A DNA stretch of 64,000 bases from Rubricoccus sp038746605 (GCA_038746605.1 JBCDKM010000012.1:74304-138303), one strand, 5' to 3'. Numbered from the stretch's first letter, positions 1-9,171 are shown. Made by a program: numbers and translations. The notes: generated by a model not told the origin, from the sequence alone.

Positions 1-2
1 AG

Positions 3-530
3 CGCCTCGTCTTGGATGCGCGAGGGCGCAAGGCCATCGGGATCCGTTTGGATGTTCTGGGTCGGATCCTCCGCTTTCAGAACGGCGTGCTCGTTGAGAC
101 ACGCGGGGATACGGCCACGTTTATCGAGAGCGACGAAGACGCGGCTCTCGTGCGCACGCTCCTTCGCGCGATGGGCCACCAGCGCACCGACCGGCCCTGG
201 ATCGCGCGATGGCGACCTGTCTATGCCAGCGAGAGAGACGACGCCTTCTCCCGCCTCCGCCCGATGCACTCCGACCCAGAGCGCTATCGCGCCGCACTGC
301 CCAAGCTGAGCGGCGCGACTCTGTTGAGCCCGCGTGGCGAGGTCCGCATGGAAGCACAGAAGCTCGTGCTCACGACGCCGGACGGGCCAAAGCGCATCTC
401 CATCCGCAGCCTTCGCGGAGCGTACGCACGCGGACGCCGCGTCTGGGTCTCACGCCGGGGCTCACACGATTGGCTCTTCGAGTTTCTGAGCCTGGACGAG
501 GCCGAGCGCTTCGTGCGGCTGCTCATCTAA
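3..530 (+). CDS. Hypothetical protein, 5'-truncated by window edge
   Basis: The reading frame is open to the left edge of the window, so the gene probably begins outside it; an in-frame TTG at 12 is the first possible start but has no special support. The visible 175 or so residues are soluble, charged and Arg-rich, with no signal peptide or membrane segment. The end (DWLFEFLSLDEAERFVRLLI) reads like an alpha/beta tail. I do not recognise a family. It ends 6 bp before a palindromic repeat and converges with the next gene. Confidence 0.6.
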   Translation, partial: RLVLDARGRKAIGIRLDVLGRILRFQNGVLVETRGDTATFIESDEDAALVRTLLRAMGHQRTDRPWIARWRPVYASERDDAFSRLRPMHSDPERYRAALPKLSGATLLSPRGEVRMEAQKLVLTTPDGPKRISIRSLRGAYARGRRVWVSRRGSHDWLFEFLSLDEAERFVRLLI

Positions 531-536
531 CCTCAA

Positions 537-556
537 CCGCCTCGGCACCGAGGCGG
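537..556. repeat. Dispersed palindrome, copy 1
   Basis: CCGCCTCGG, spacer CA, CCGAGGCGG: a perfect 9-bp inverted repeat 6 bp after the stop of the first gene, between two convergent genes. It could fold as a bidirectional terminator hairpin, but no T-tract follows. Confidence 0.8.
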
Positions 557-576
557 GGCACCCCGGGACCGGATAC

Positions 577-1077
577 CTATCCGCTGGACTGGCGCCGAAA
601 TCTCTCCAACTGCAGCGCGAAGCAGAACGCCTGTAACGCGAGGGGCACCTGCTCGTCGAACTGGAGCGCGTAGTGGCGGAAGAACGTCGCCGTTTTCTCC
701 ACCCGTCCGATGCGTTCGCGTCCGGCGTGGAGTTCGTACTTGCCCCCGCTGAACTCGAGGGGCGTCCAGGTGTAGCGCGCCTGCTCACCGGCAGGTACCC
801 CGCGTCTCAGCATCGCGGCCTCCACCGCTAGGTCGTACCTGTTCGAGAACATGCCCTGCGGCTCCGCCCGGACCAGCGCACGGCCCTCGAAGAGAAGGCG
901 GTACGTCCGCCCCAGCCCCTCACGATCCAGCGTGAACGGAATGGCCCCTACTCGGATGACGCCATCGCTGAGCACACCCCGGAGGTCGACCTCGGCGGCG
1001 AGGCGCCCGCCCTTTCCTCCCTCGCGCAGATCGAACACCCAGGAGCCCATCGTCTGGGGGCGGGCATCGTAGGTCAT
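577..1077 (-). CDS. Hypothetical protein, possible LURP-one/tubby-like fold
   Basis: A 166-residue soluble protein with no signal peptide. It is rich in short beta-strand-like stretches (SWVFDLREGGKGGRLAAEV, YRLLFEGRALVRAE, KYELHAGRERIGRVEKT), followed by a C-terminal helix-like segment (VPLALQAFCFALQLERF). The alternation of strands with repeated G-R-x-G turns and the terminal hydrophobic helix resembles LURP-one-related/tubby C-terminal beta-barrels. That is only a visual impression. It converges on the first gene and is upstream of an AT-rich island on the other strand. Confidence 0.65.
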   Translation of the reverse strand: MTYDARPQTMGSWVFDLREGGKGGRLAAEVDLRGVLSDGVIRVGAIPFTLDREGLGRTYRLLFEGRALVRAEPQGMFSNRYDLAVEAAMLRRGVPAGEQARYTWTPLEFSGGKYELHAGRERIGRVEKTATFFRHYALQFDEQVPLALQAFCFALQLERFRRQSSG

Positions 1078-1325
1078 GGGAAGACAGCAGTAAGGCGACC
1101 GAAGCTACTCGTCTAGCGGCATTCGCTACCCAGCCTTCCTGGCTTTGTGACCAGCCTGACATTGCGGGCGTCTTCTCCGTATGTGGCGACTCAGTCATAC
1201 CCATCTCGACCCCTCATCTGCTGATTTCTCATGCAGGGGAACTGGCTTCTCGATATCATGTCCTAGCAGCGTGATGAACCTGCATGCATCCGACCCTACA
1301 TCGCTCCGAAGGCATCAGGCTGAAC

Positions 1326-1676
1326 ATGCCAAGATTCGACAAAGCGGCCGTCGACGCCGTTCTCGATACCGTTCCAGTTCTTGTCGGTTCGCTTCTCATT
1401 CCCATCGCAGCCCTTGCTTTTGAGGCGACCAGTAGCCAGATCATTCCTTCAAAATGGGTCCTAGTTGCCATGTGTTATTCGGCATCTGTCTTTCCAATCA
1501 TGTCAGACGAGAGCTACAAAGGCCTAATCCTAGGAATTACAGCCATCTCCGGGATTGCATACGGATACGCGGACGAGGGCTCAATAGTAGTGTTCATGCT
1601 GTATAGCTTTATAACAATATTATTCTCCCTATTTCTTCATGCGTTTGGAAGTAACCATAACCAAACAGCCCAATGA
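1326..1676 (+). CDS. Small multi-spanning membrane protein of AT-rich island
   Basis: About 116 residues with three or four hydrophobic helices (VPVLVGSLLIPIAALAF; WVLVAMCYSASVFPIM; LILGITAISGIAYGYA; SIVVFMLYSFITILFSLFLHAF) and a short polar tail (GSNHNQTAQ). An ATG at 1284 would add 14 residues; the 1326 ATG directly before the amphipathic N-terminus looks more natural. Its TGA overlaps the ATG of the next gene (ATGA), implying translational coupling. From about 1.2 kb the composition is clearly AT-richer than the flanks and uses AT-ending codons, a sign of horizontal acquisition. Function unknown; a small membrane partner of the next gene's product is the simplest inference. Confidence 0.7.
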   Translation: MPRFDKAAVDAVLDTVPVLVGSLLIPIAALAFEATSSQIIPSKWVLVAMCYSASVFPIMSDESYKGLILGITAISGIAYGYADEGSIVVFMLYSFITILFSLFLHAFGSNHNQTAQ

Positions 1677-2725
1677 CATACGCTATATACATACTAATGA
1701 TACTTAGTATTGCCGTATATACTTATATAGTATACTCTAGAATACTTTCCAGTATAGGCATAAGAAGCAGCAAACATACAACTACTTCTGCTCAGACGGA
1801 CACAAGCGATGTCAAGACCGGCCTTGTAGACTTTGTAAATATTGGCTTATCACGGGACGGCATAAGAGACAACTTCCATAAGTACATTGACTCTTTAATT
1901 AGTTACGTTGAAAAAGCAAACCGTAGCATAGTAGTAGTTGAGTATCTTCCTAGAAAAAATATCCTCCAGAAGTATTCTGAAATAGGAGACAAGAAGCTCA
2001 CCTACGACCTAGCGAGGCAATATTCTCGCTATTTCCGATCTCTAGAAAGAGCTATATGCGAAAAAGAAATCACATATACAAGAATATGGCAACTTTCGAT
2101 CACCGACAGGGCAATGAACAGCGAGCCACTCTCCGCAGACGAGTCGCTAATACGGTCGGCACACCTGTCTTACAGAAGAACTCTTGAACACGTACGTGAT
2201 GTATTCGATTGCACACCGGAGTTAAACAGCGGCGAAAAGCTTTTTCAGCTATATGTAGCATCCGAGGCCATCGTTTCGTATAGCTTCATGATCATCGATG
2301 ATGAATATATTGTATCAGAGTATCCAAGACACGACAGAAACGCCTACTCTATACCCGACGCACTATACGTAGACCACAGCTCTTCTAAGGAAGATATTGT
2401 TAGCAAAATTATAGAGAAAAACTCAAAGTATGCGAAGCTACTAACCGAGAACAAAGAGGATGTGGAGGGTAGCTTTTACAATAAAGTTCTGAGAAAGGAG
2501 ATTGTAGAGCGTGCAGAGAGGCGAAAGAGGGAAGCCGAAAAGCTCATTAGCACTGCCGATCTTTTATCAAAGGGTAAAACTTGGATCGAAGGTGTTGCCC
2601 TAAGCCAATCTGATATTTCTCCTGCCGAAGTTGGAGCACAGATTAGATCAAAGGGGAAAGAAGACTTAGAAGCCGCAAATAGAGAGCTTGCTTCTGCTGT
2701 CAAAATATCTCGCCTTTTCAAATAG
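1673..2725 (+). CDS. Membrane-anchored protein of AT-rich island, unknown function
   Basis: A 350-residue protein with one N-terminal membrane helix (about residues 3-26, YAIYILMILSIAVYTYIVY) and a long cytosolic part. Residues about 60-240 look alpha/beta (SIVVVEYLPR; YTRIWQLS; LYVASEAIVSYSFMIIDDEYIVSEYPR). Residues about 270-345 are charged and helical, probably coiled coil (RKEIVERAERRKREAEK). The middle strand pattern is vaguely reminiscent of phospholipase-D-fold sensor domains, but no HKD motif is present, so no catalytic claim is made. It is coupled by ATGA overlap to the upstream small membrane protein and shares its AT-rich, transferred-looking composition. A two-gene accessory (possibly defence) module is conceivable but unproven. 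Confidence 0.7.
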   Translation: MTYAIYILMILSIAVYTYIVYSRILSSIGIRSSKHTTTSAQTDTSDVKTGLVDFVNIGLSRDGIRDNFHKYIDSLISYVEKANRSIVVVEYLPRKNILQKYSEIGDKKLTYDLARQYSRYFRSLERAICEKEITYTRIWQLSITDRAMNSEPLSADESLIRSAHLSYRRTLEHVRDVFDCTPELNSGEKLFQLYVASEAIVSYSFMIIDDEYIVSEYPRHDRNAYSIPDALYVDHSSSKEDIVSKIIEKNSKYAKLLTENKEDVEGSFYNKVLRKEIVERAERRKREAEKLISTADLLSKGKTWIEGVALSQSDISPAEVGAQIRSKGKEDLEAANRELASAVKISRLFK

Positions 2726-2768
2726 TACAGACAAGGGAAAGGGCGCTAATATCTACTCGGCTAGAAGG

Positions 2769-3848
2769 TTACTTCGTTGATTCGAAGTGCTGGACAGCCG
2801 CGAGGAAGCGCGGCACGTAGTCCTGCGTCTCGCGCGGGAGACGGTGCCGGACCTCCCAGAAATTCGGCGCGCGGCCCACGACGCGCTGGAACTCGCGGCG
2901 GGCCCGAATGACACGCCCTGGACCGGCGTTGTACGCCGCCAGTGCGAGCATCCAGTCGCCGTCGAACATCTTGTGGAGGCGGTCGAGATAGAGCGTCGCA
3001 GCGGGCGTGGCGCGAGCGGGATCATGGACCGCCATCGAGTCCAGCCCGAAGTCCCCGGCGGTCTCCGGCATGATCTGCCAGATGCCCCGAGCGCCCGCAT
3101 GCGAGACGGCCTGTGGGTCCAGGCGGCTCTCGATGAGCGCGACGTACTTCAGTTCGGTGGGCAGTTCCAGCCGCTCCAATGCCCGCTCGATGGCGGGGAA
3201 GTACCGAGCTTGCAGGCGCTCTGTGCCCGAAAGGCCCCGAACGTATCGCATCTGGCCGTCGATCAGTGCGAAGGCGTCCTCCGGCACCTCGAAGACCGTC
3301 ACGGCCGTGACCGGGAGTTCTTTGTGCCCCTCCGCGACCTCCGTGTCGAAGAGGCCTTCCTCGCGACGGGCCGGGTCCTTGTGGCCCCACGCGATGCGCG
3401 CGTCGAAGAACTGCGGGCGCCCCTCCAGAGGCTTGTGTCCCCAAGCGGTGCGCGAATCGAACAGGCGCGAGGAATCGGCGGGGGTGCCCGCCTCGGCACC
3501 CGAGGCGGGGAGGGCGGACGCTCGGCGTGGCGGTGGGACGGAGACGACGGTAGTCCCTCCACCCGGTGTCAGAACGGCCGCTTCGTAGGTGCTCGCGGGC
3601 CGCGTGGGCAGCGGCGTCTGCTGGCGTGCCGGAGGCGGCGTCGGTCTCGGACGCACCCCGCGGCGGCGCTTGTGCCCCTCGGCCACGTTCGCATCGAAGA
3701 GCGACGCGCGAGCCTGGGTAGTGTCGGCTGTGGAAGAGCGCGAGGTCTCGGGCGTGGCCTGCGCAGCAGCGGGAGCACTCCACACCCCGGCGACGATGAG
3801 CGCGAGGCCCAGCGCGAGCGGTCGGAGGCGAAGGAGAGCGGTCGTCAT
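2769..3848 (-). CDS. Secreted lytic transglycosylase (SLT domain) with FD-x3-A-x-GHK repeats
   Basis: A 359-residue periplasmic peptidoglycan lyase. The start is placed at the ATG that gives a clean signal peptide (residues 1-30, LALGLALIVAGVWSAPAAAQ); the longer open frame upstream is a shadow of the opposite-strand gene. The C-terminal SLT/MltD-like domain spans about 205-355, with the catalytic Glu at E240 (YVALIESRLDP), GARGIWQIMP and AAYNAGPGR motifs. The N-terminal half is Pro-rich and low complexity and carries four copies of an 11-residue motif [LF]FD-x3-A-[EW]-GHK at residues 50-60, 129-139, 147-157 and 166-176. No LysM domain is seen. A copy of the dispersed palindrome lies inside the gene and encodes about residues 113-122. 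Divergent from the cyclase gene at 4095. Confidence 0.9.
   Translation of the reverse strand: MTTALLRLRPLALGLALIVAGVWSAPAAAQATPETSRSSTADTTQARASLFDANVAEGHKRRRGVRPRPTPPPARQQTPLPTRPASTYEAAVLTPGGGTTVVSVPPPRRASALPASGAEAGTPADSSRLFDSRTAWGHKPLEGRPQFFDARIAWGHKDPARREEGLFDTEVAEGHKELPVTAVTVFEVPEDAFALIDGQMRYVRGLSGTERLQARYFPAIERALERLELPTELKYVALIESRLDPQAVSHAGARGIWQIMPETAGDFGLDSMAVHDPARATPAATLYLDRLHKMFDGDWMLALAAYNAGPGRVIRARREFQRVVGRAPNFWEVRHRLPRETQDYVPRFLAAVQHFESTK
3487..3509. repeat. Dispersed palindrome, copy inside the transglycosylase gene
   Basis: CCCGCCTCGG, spacer CAC, CCGAGGCGGG: a 10-bp perfect stem in frame within the low-complexity region of the transglycosylase, encoding LPASGAEAG. The three-base spacer, unlike the two-base spacer elsewhere, keeps the reading frame. 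Confidence 0.8.
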
Positions 3849-4094
3849 AGCGGCAGAACCCAGCGGCGGGCAGATCTCGTGCCCAGCGCGCAATGTAGCG
3901 GTCACGACGTCCAACCCACCGGCTCCCCATCGGTTCATCCAGAGTTTGAGGATGGGAGCACGGATACCAGAGAGAGCTGCATCCCTCGATGGGACTGAGG
4001 ATCGATGGAACGGAGGAAGCAATCCTCCTGCACCTAGCGATGCCTCTCTACCCATCGCGGCGTCTCTACCTTGCGCCGTCCTCTCCCCCGCTGA

Positions 4095-5552
4095 ATGTCT
4101 GAGTTGATCCCCGACTCCGCCCCCGGCGCTGCCGCCAGTGCGGAGCCTCCGGACGTCCCGCTCAAGATCCTCTTCGTGGACGATGAGCCCGATCTGGTAC
4201 CGCTCATCCGACAGAAGTTTCGGCGTCGCGTTCGCAGTGGCGAACTGGAGTTGGACTTCGCAGCCGACGGTCAGGAAGCACTCGACAAGGTCCTCGCCGA
4301 CCCTGACATCGAGGTCATCGTGACGGATCTCAACATGCCGCGCATGGATGGCCTCACGCTCCTCGGCCACCTCGACGAGCTCGACCGCCGCCACAAGGCA
4401 GTCGTCGTGACGGCTTACGGCGATATGGAGAACATCCGCACGGCCATGAACAAGGGCGCGTTCGACTTCCTGACGAAGCCACTCGACATGGAGGACCTCC
4501 AGATCACGCTCCAGCAGGCACGCCGCGCCGTGGAACGCGAGCGCGAGGCCGACCGGGTCCGCCGCGCCCTCGGTACCTACCTCTCCACGGAGGTCGCGCA
4601 AGCCATCCTCGCCAACCCCGGCTCCCTCTCCCTCGACGGCGAGATGCGCGAGGTCAGCGTCCTGATGAGCGACCTCTCCGGCTTCAGCCAGATCTCCGAG
4701 AGCCTCCCGCCAGAGGCCGTCGTGCGGCTGCTCAACGTCTACCTCTCCGCCATGACCGACGTGGTGGACCGGTTCGACGGGACCGTGGACGAGTTCATCG
4801 GGGACGCGGTGCTCGCCATCTTCGGCGCCCCCATCCGGCAACAAGACCACGCTGACCGGGCCGTGGCCTGTGCACTCGCGATGCAAGCCGCGATGGATGA
4901 GGTCAACGAGGAGATGGCCGAGCTTGGCCTCCCGCACTTGGAGATGACCGCCGCAGTCAACTCCGGCGAGGTCGTCGTGGGCAGCATCGGGAGCGAGAAG
5001 CGCGCGAAGTACGGCGTGGTAGGCAGCCCCGTCAACTTGACCGCACGGATCCAGAGCCAGGCAGCGCCGGGCGAAGTGCTCATCTCCGAGGCCACTCGCG
5101 AGCGGGTCGGCGCGGCGCTGACGCTCTCCGAGACGCGGGAGGCGGGCCTCAAGGGGTTCGCCGAGAACGTCCCGCTCCACAGTGTCCGCGCGATTGCGGG
5201 CGCCTACGCCGCCGCGCTCCCCGACGACGAGCCGCATTACCGGCAGCTTCGCGAGCCCGTCCCCTTCACCTTTGTCCACCTCAACGGCAAGCGCGTCGAC
5301 AGCGAGGCACTCCCTGGGCGTCTGGTCCGGGTCTCCGAGCGAGGCGCCGAGGCCGTCGTGGAAGCGACCGTCCCCGCGCGTGGAGACCTCCGGCTCACCC
5401 TGTCGCTTCCCGGCACCGAGCCGACGCAGATCTACGCCAAGGCCACCCGAAGCGACCCCGAGGGCTCCGGGACGCGCGTCCGCCTCCGATTCACCGCCGT
5501 GCCCGAGATCATCGGAGCCGCGCTGAGCGCCCTCGCGCCCGAGTCTGCCTGA
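4095..5552 (+). CDS. Response regulator with class III nucleotide cyclase and C-terminal PilZ-like region
   Basis: A 485-residue soluble signalling protein. The receiver domain (about 22-140) has the acidic pair D29/D30, phospho-acceptor D78 (VIVTDLNMP), T106 and K128. A short helical linker (140-165) leads to a class III adenylate/guanylate cyclase domain (about 183-370) with both metal Asp residues (D193 in MSDLSGF, D237 in EFIGDAV), a base-contacting Lys (K305 in AKYGVVG) and NLTARIQ (N314, R318), so it looks catalytically competent. Residues about 385-480 form a beta-rich region (GRLVRVSERGAEAVVE) like PilZ. The next gene, a giant histidine kinase, starts 8 bp downstream and is the likely phosphodonor. 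A cyclic-nucleotide-binding protein is encoded at 32731. ATP versus GTP specificity cannot be decided by eye. Confidence 0.92.
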   Translation: MSELIPDSAPGAAASAEPPDVPLKILFVDDEPDLVPLIRQKFRRRVRSGELELDFAADGQEALDKVLADPDIEVIVTDLNMPRMDGLTLLGHLDELDRRHKAVVVTAYGDMENIRTAMNKGAFDFLTKPLDMEDLQITLQQARRAVEREREADRVRRALGTYLSTEVAQAILANPGSLSLDGEMREVSVLMSDLSGFSQISESLPPEAVVRLLNVYLSAMTDVVDRFDGTVDEFIGDAVLAIFGAPIRQQDHADRAVACALAMQAAMDEVNEEMAELGLPHLEMTAAVNSGEVVVGSIGSEKRAKYGVVGSPVNLTARIQSQAAPGEVLISEATRERVGAALTLSETREAGLKGFAENVPLHSVRAIAGAYAAALPDDEPHYRQLREPVPFTFVHLNGKRVDSEALPGRLVRVSERGAEAVVEATVPARGDLRLTLSLPGTEPTQIYAKATRSDPEGSGTRVRLRFTAVPEIIGAALSALAPESA

Positions 5553-5559
5553 GCCGCCG

Positions 5560-8500
5560 ATGCTGCGCCCCCCGTCCCTCGCCTACCGGCAGATCGCCCG
5601 CCTCGGCACCGCGCTCGCTGGGCTGGCAGTGCTGGCCGGCGGAATCCTCGCGGCGCCCATTCTTCTCCCGGCACAGACTGCCGATCCCGAACCGTCGCCC
5701 GTCTCCTATGCCGAGCGCGCCCTGTTCCGCCACCTGACCACCGAGGACGGCCTCTCCAACGAAGGCATCACCTCCGTCCTTCAGGACCGCTGGGGCTTCC
5801 TCTGGATCGGCACCTTCGACGGGCTCGACCGCTACGACGGCTACGACATCGTGGAGTACCGCCGAGGCCGCGATTCCACCACGATCTCGGACAACTTCGT
5901 CACGGCCCTCGCAGAAGCACCCGACGGTGCCCTCTGGGTCGGCACACGGCGCGGGCTCAACCGCCTCGACCGGGAGACGGAAACCTTCACGCTTTTCCCG
6001 CGCGAGCGCGGAGGCCTGCCCGACGACGACGTGATCGCCCTGCACGCCGACTCCTCTGGACACGTCTGGGTCGGCACTGCAGAGGGCCTTGGGCGCTACG
6101 ACCCCGAGACGGACGCCTGGACCGTCTACCGCCACGACCCATCAGACCCTGCCTCCCTTCCCCACGACAACGTCACTGCCATCGTGCCCGGACCGAGAGG
6201 CTCCATCTGGGTGGGGACGAGCGAAGGCGTCTCGCGGCTGGATCCTGACTCGGGGCAGTTTCGCACCTTCCGTACTGCGCCGGAAGGCGAGCTCTTCGGT
6301 GGCGAGGTTTCCAGCCTCGCCTTCTCCGAGCGCGGCCATCTCTGGGTCGGCACCTTCGGGAGCGGCCTCTTCCGCCTCGATCCCTCCCGGGACGACCTCG
6401 CGCCGGTAGACCTCGGATCCGTCAGCGTCATCTCGACCGTCTATGAAGACGAGCAGGGCACCCTCTGGGTCGGCACCTTCGGAGATGGCCTGCGCCAACT
6501 CGATCCCGGCGCGGCGGCCCCTATCGAGTACGTCGCGACCGAGGCCGACCCGACAGCCCTCATCGACGACTCCGTCTCCGACATCTTTCAGGACCGCCAG
6601 GGGGTGCTCTGGGTCGCGACATACGGTGGCCTGGACCGGTTCGACCGCGCGCGTGGCACCGTGTCTCGCTTCCGCACCGACCCAGCGGATCCGACCTCCC
6701 TCGCGAGCAACGATGTCATGGCTCTCCTCGTCTCGCGGGACAACACGCTGTACGTCGGAACAGACCGTTCTGTGGACGTGAGGACGGGAGACGAAGCCTT
6801 CCGGTCGTTTCCTCTCAGAGGCGAGGTGGGCGATGCCGCCGCGCTGGCGCTCCTCCAGGACCAGGCTGGCGTGCTCTGGGCCGGTACCGAGGTCGGCCTT
6901 CGGCGCGTGACGCCGAGCGGCCTGGAGTCCGTCGCGCTAGACGCTGTGCCTGGGGGGACGCCCGTGAAGGCACTGCTGGAAGATCGCGCCGGGCGCTTTT
7001 TCGTCGGCACCTTGGATGGTGGCCTCGTCCTGCTGGACCGCGAGGCGGGCCAATCCGTCGCCTACACGCACTCGCCGGACGATCCCTCCAGCCTCGCACA
7101 TGACAACGTCCGCGCTCTCGCGGAAGACGCACGAGGCACCCTTTGGGTCGGGACTGCAGAAGGCCTTTGTCGCCTCGGCAGCGTGGCAGAGACCGCCCAG
7201 TTCACCTGCTTCCGTGGCGCGCCTGGGGATCCCGACGCTCTCGCGAGTGGCTTCATCAACGCGCTCCACGCTCGCGAGGACGGGTCGCTCTGGGTGGGCA
7301 CGAGCGCGGGACTCCATCGTGTGGACACCGATGCGCCGGAGCGCGGCATCCAGCGCTTCACCGAGGCTGAGACGGACCTCCCGAGCGACGATGTGCTCGC
7401 CATCGTGGAGGACGACGACGGCTTCCTCTGGATCTCCACCAGCCGGGGACTCGCACGATTCGAGCCCGTCACCGCCACATTCCAGCAGCGCACCCTCGGC
7501 GGCGAGGGGACTGCGCGCACCCTCGGCGGAGCCGCTACCCGTGGTCCCGACGGCACGCTTTACTTCGGCGGCACCAACGGGCTCCTCGCCTTCGAGCCGA
7601 CCCAACTCGCCGCCCTGAACCCAAATCCGCCACAGGTCGCGATCACGGCAGTGTTGCTTGGCAACGAGCCCATCGAACCGGGCGAAGATTCCCCGCTGCA
7701 GGTCGCCGCGCCGCTCGCCGAGCGCCTCCGCCTCGCGCACGACCAGAACTACGTCACCATCCGGTTCGCAGGGCTTCACTTCTCGGCGCCCGAGCAAAAC
7801 CGCTACCGCTACCGGATGGAGGGCCTCAATGACGACGACGAGTGGATCGAGTCTGGCCGTCGCCGCGAAGCTCCTTATCCCAGCCTCGCGCCGGGGCGCT
7901 ACACGTTCCGGGTGCAGGCCGCCAGCGCCGACGGTCTCTGGAGCGAAACGGGCGCGAGTCTGTCTGTCGTCGTCTCGCCGCCCTGGTGGCGCTCTACGTG
8001 GGCCTACCTTGCCTATGCCGCGTTGTTCGTCGTCGGTCTCGTCCGGTTCGACCGCTGGCAGCGTGCGCGCGTGTTGCGCCAGGAGCGGGAACGGGCCGAA
8101 CGCCGCGAGCAGGAGATCCGCGCCGAGACGGCCGAGGCAGAGGCCCGCAAGGCCGAGGCAGACCGCCAGCGCGCCGAAGCCGAGGCGGACCGACAGCGCG
8201 CGGAGACCCGCGCCGCTCGCGCTGAGGCGGACCGGCAGCGCGCCGAGGCGGAGGGCAAGCGCGAACTCGAGAAGGCGTTCTCAGAGCTCAAGGCGACCCA
8301 AACCCAACTCGTGCAGTCGGAGAAACTCGCCAGCCTCGGGCAGCTCACCGCAGGCATCGCGCACGAGATCAAGAACCCGCTCAACTTCGTCAACAACTTC
8401 GCGGACCTCTCCGTGGAGCTCGCGGACGAACTCGGCGAGGAGCTGCGCGAGAACAAAGACAAGCCCGTCTCTGCCATCCTCGAAGACGTGGACGCTCTCC

Positions 8501-9171
8501 TGGATGACCTTCGCGAGAACTCGCGCCGCATCCACGAGCACGGCACCCGAGCCGACCGCATCGTGAAGGCTATGCTGCTTCACAGCCGGGGCAGTGCTGC
8601 CGAGAAGGCTCGCGTGGACGCCAACCGCTTCGTCGAGGAGTACGCCAACCTGGCCTACCACGGCGCCCGCGCCAACGACAAGGAGTTCCAGGTCGACCTC
8701 GTGCGCGATCTCGACCCAGCCGCGGGCGACGTGGAGCTCATCCCGCAAGAGCTCGGGCGCGTGCTCATCAACCTCCTCTCGAACGCGTTCTACGCGGTCG
8801 GGCAGCGGCGCAAGATCGACAATGCGGACTACGAGCCCACCGTGACTGTCGCCACGCGGCATCTCGCGGAGGGCGCTTCAGACTGGATCGAGATCCGCGT
8901 CGCAGACAACGGCACTGGCATCCCCGACGGGGTTCGGCAGAAGGTCTTCGAGCCCTTCTTCACCACCAAGCCAACCGGCGAGGGAACCGGCCTCGGACTC
9001 TCGCTCGCCTACGAGATCGTCACGCAAGGACACGGTGGCACGATGAGTGTCGAGAGCGAAGAGAGTCAAGGGACCGAGTTCTCTATTCGCCTTCCGGCGC
9101 GAGGGACGGCTACCAACAGTGGAGAAGAGACGGCAACGAGCGAGGTGTCACCCGAGAGTTCGACGACCTGA
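5560..9171 (+). CDS. Two-component-regulator propeller sensor histidine kinase
   Basis: A 1203-residue inner-membrane kinase. An N-terminal hydrophobic segment (about 14-37) is followed by a periplasmic sensor of many Reg_prop repeats with the recurrent LWVGT motif (about 55-690) forming beta-propellers. Then come a Y_Y_Y domain (about 715-805), a transmembrane helix (about 808-830), a long coiled coil of ADRQRAEAE-type repeats (about 835-915), HisKA with phospho-acceptor H935 (GIAHEIKNPLNF) and a HATPase_c domain with N box (INLLSNAFYAV), DNGTGIP and GEGTGLGLSL. There is no receiver domain, so it is not a classical hybrid kinase; the REC-cyclase encoded 8 bp upstream is the obvious partner. 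Such sensors in Bacteroidota relatives often sense glycans, but the ligand here is unknown. Confidence 0.93.
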   Translation: MLRPPSLAYRQIARLGTALAGLAVLAGGILAAPILLPAQTADPEPSPVSYAERALFRHLTTEDGLSNEGITSVLQDRWGFLWIGTFDGLDRYDGYDIVEYRRGRDSTTISDNFVTALAEAPDGALWVGTRRGLNRLDRETETFTLFPRERGGLPDDDVIALHADSSGHVWVGTAEGLGRYDPETDAWTVYRHDPSDPASLPHDNVTAIVPGPRGSIWVGTSEGVSRLDPDSGQFRTFRTAPEGELFGGEVSSLAFSERGHLWVGTFGSGLFRLDPSRDDLAPVDLGSVSVISTVYEDEQGTLWVGTFGDGLRQLDPGAAAPIEYVATEADPTALIDDSVSDIFQDRQGVLWVATYGGLDRFDRARGTVSRFRTDPADPTSLASNDVMALLVSRDNTLYVGTDRSVDVRTGDEAFRSFPLRGEVGDAAALALLQDQAGVLWAGTEVGLRRVTPSGLESVALDAVPGGTPVKALLEDRAGRFFVGTLDGGLVLLDREAGQSVAYTHSPDDPSSLAHDNVRALAEDARGTLWVGTAEGLCRLGSVAETAQFTCFRGAPGDPDALASGFINALHAREDGSLWVGTSAGLHRVDTDAPERGIQRFTEAETDLPSDDVLAIVEDDDGFLWISTSRGLARFEPVTATFQQRTLGGEGTARTLGGAATRGPDGTLYFGGTNGLLAFEPTQLAALNPNPPQVAITAVLLGNEPIEPGEDSPLQVAAPLAERLRLAHDQNYVTIRFAGLHFSAPEQNRYRYRMEGLNDDDEWIESGRRREAPYPSLAPGRYTFRVQAASADGLWSETGASLSVVVSPPWWRSTWAYLAYAALFVVGLVRFDRWQRARVLRQERERAERREQEIRAETAEAEARKAEADRQRAEAEADRQRAETRAARAEADRQRAEAEGKRELEKAFSELKATQTQLVQSEKLASLGQLTAGIAHEIKNPLNFVNNFADLSVELADELGEELRENKDKPVSAILEDVDALLDDLRENSRRIHEHGTRADRIVKAMLLHSRGSAAEKARVDANRFVEEYANLAYHGARANDKEFQVDLVRDLDPAAGDVELIPQELGRVLINLLSNAFYAVGQRRKIDNADYEPTVTVATRHLAEGASDWIEIRVADNGTGIPDGVRQKVFEPFFTTKPTGEGTGLGLSLAYEIVTQGHGGTMSVESEESQGTEFSIRLPARGTATNSGEETATSEVSPESSTT

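Noticed and set aside
1673..2725. Phospholipase-D (HKD) activity for the AT-rich island protein
   Set aside because: Only a faint strand-pattern resemblance; no HxK motif in either half.
3849..5279. 836-residue minus-strand open frame extending the transglycosylase
   Set aside because: The extension is antisense to the REC-cyclase gene, lacks domain sense, and the signal peptide sits at the internal ATG at 3848.
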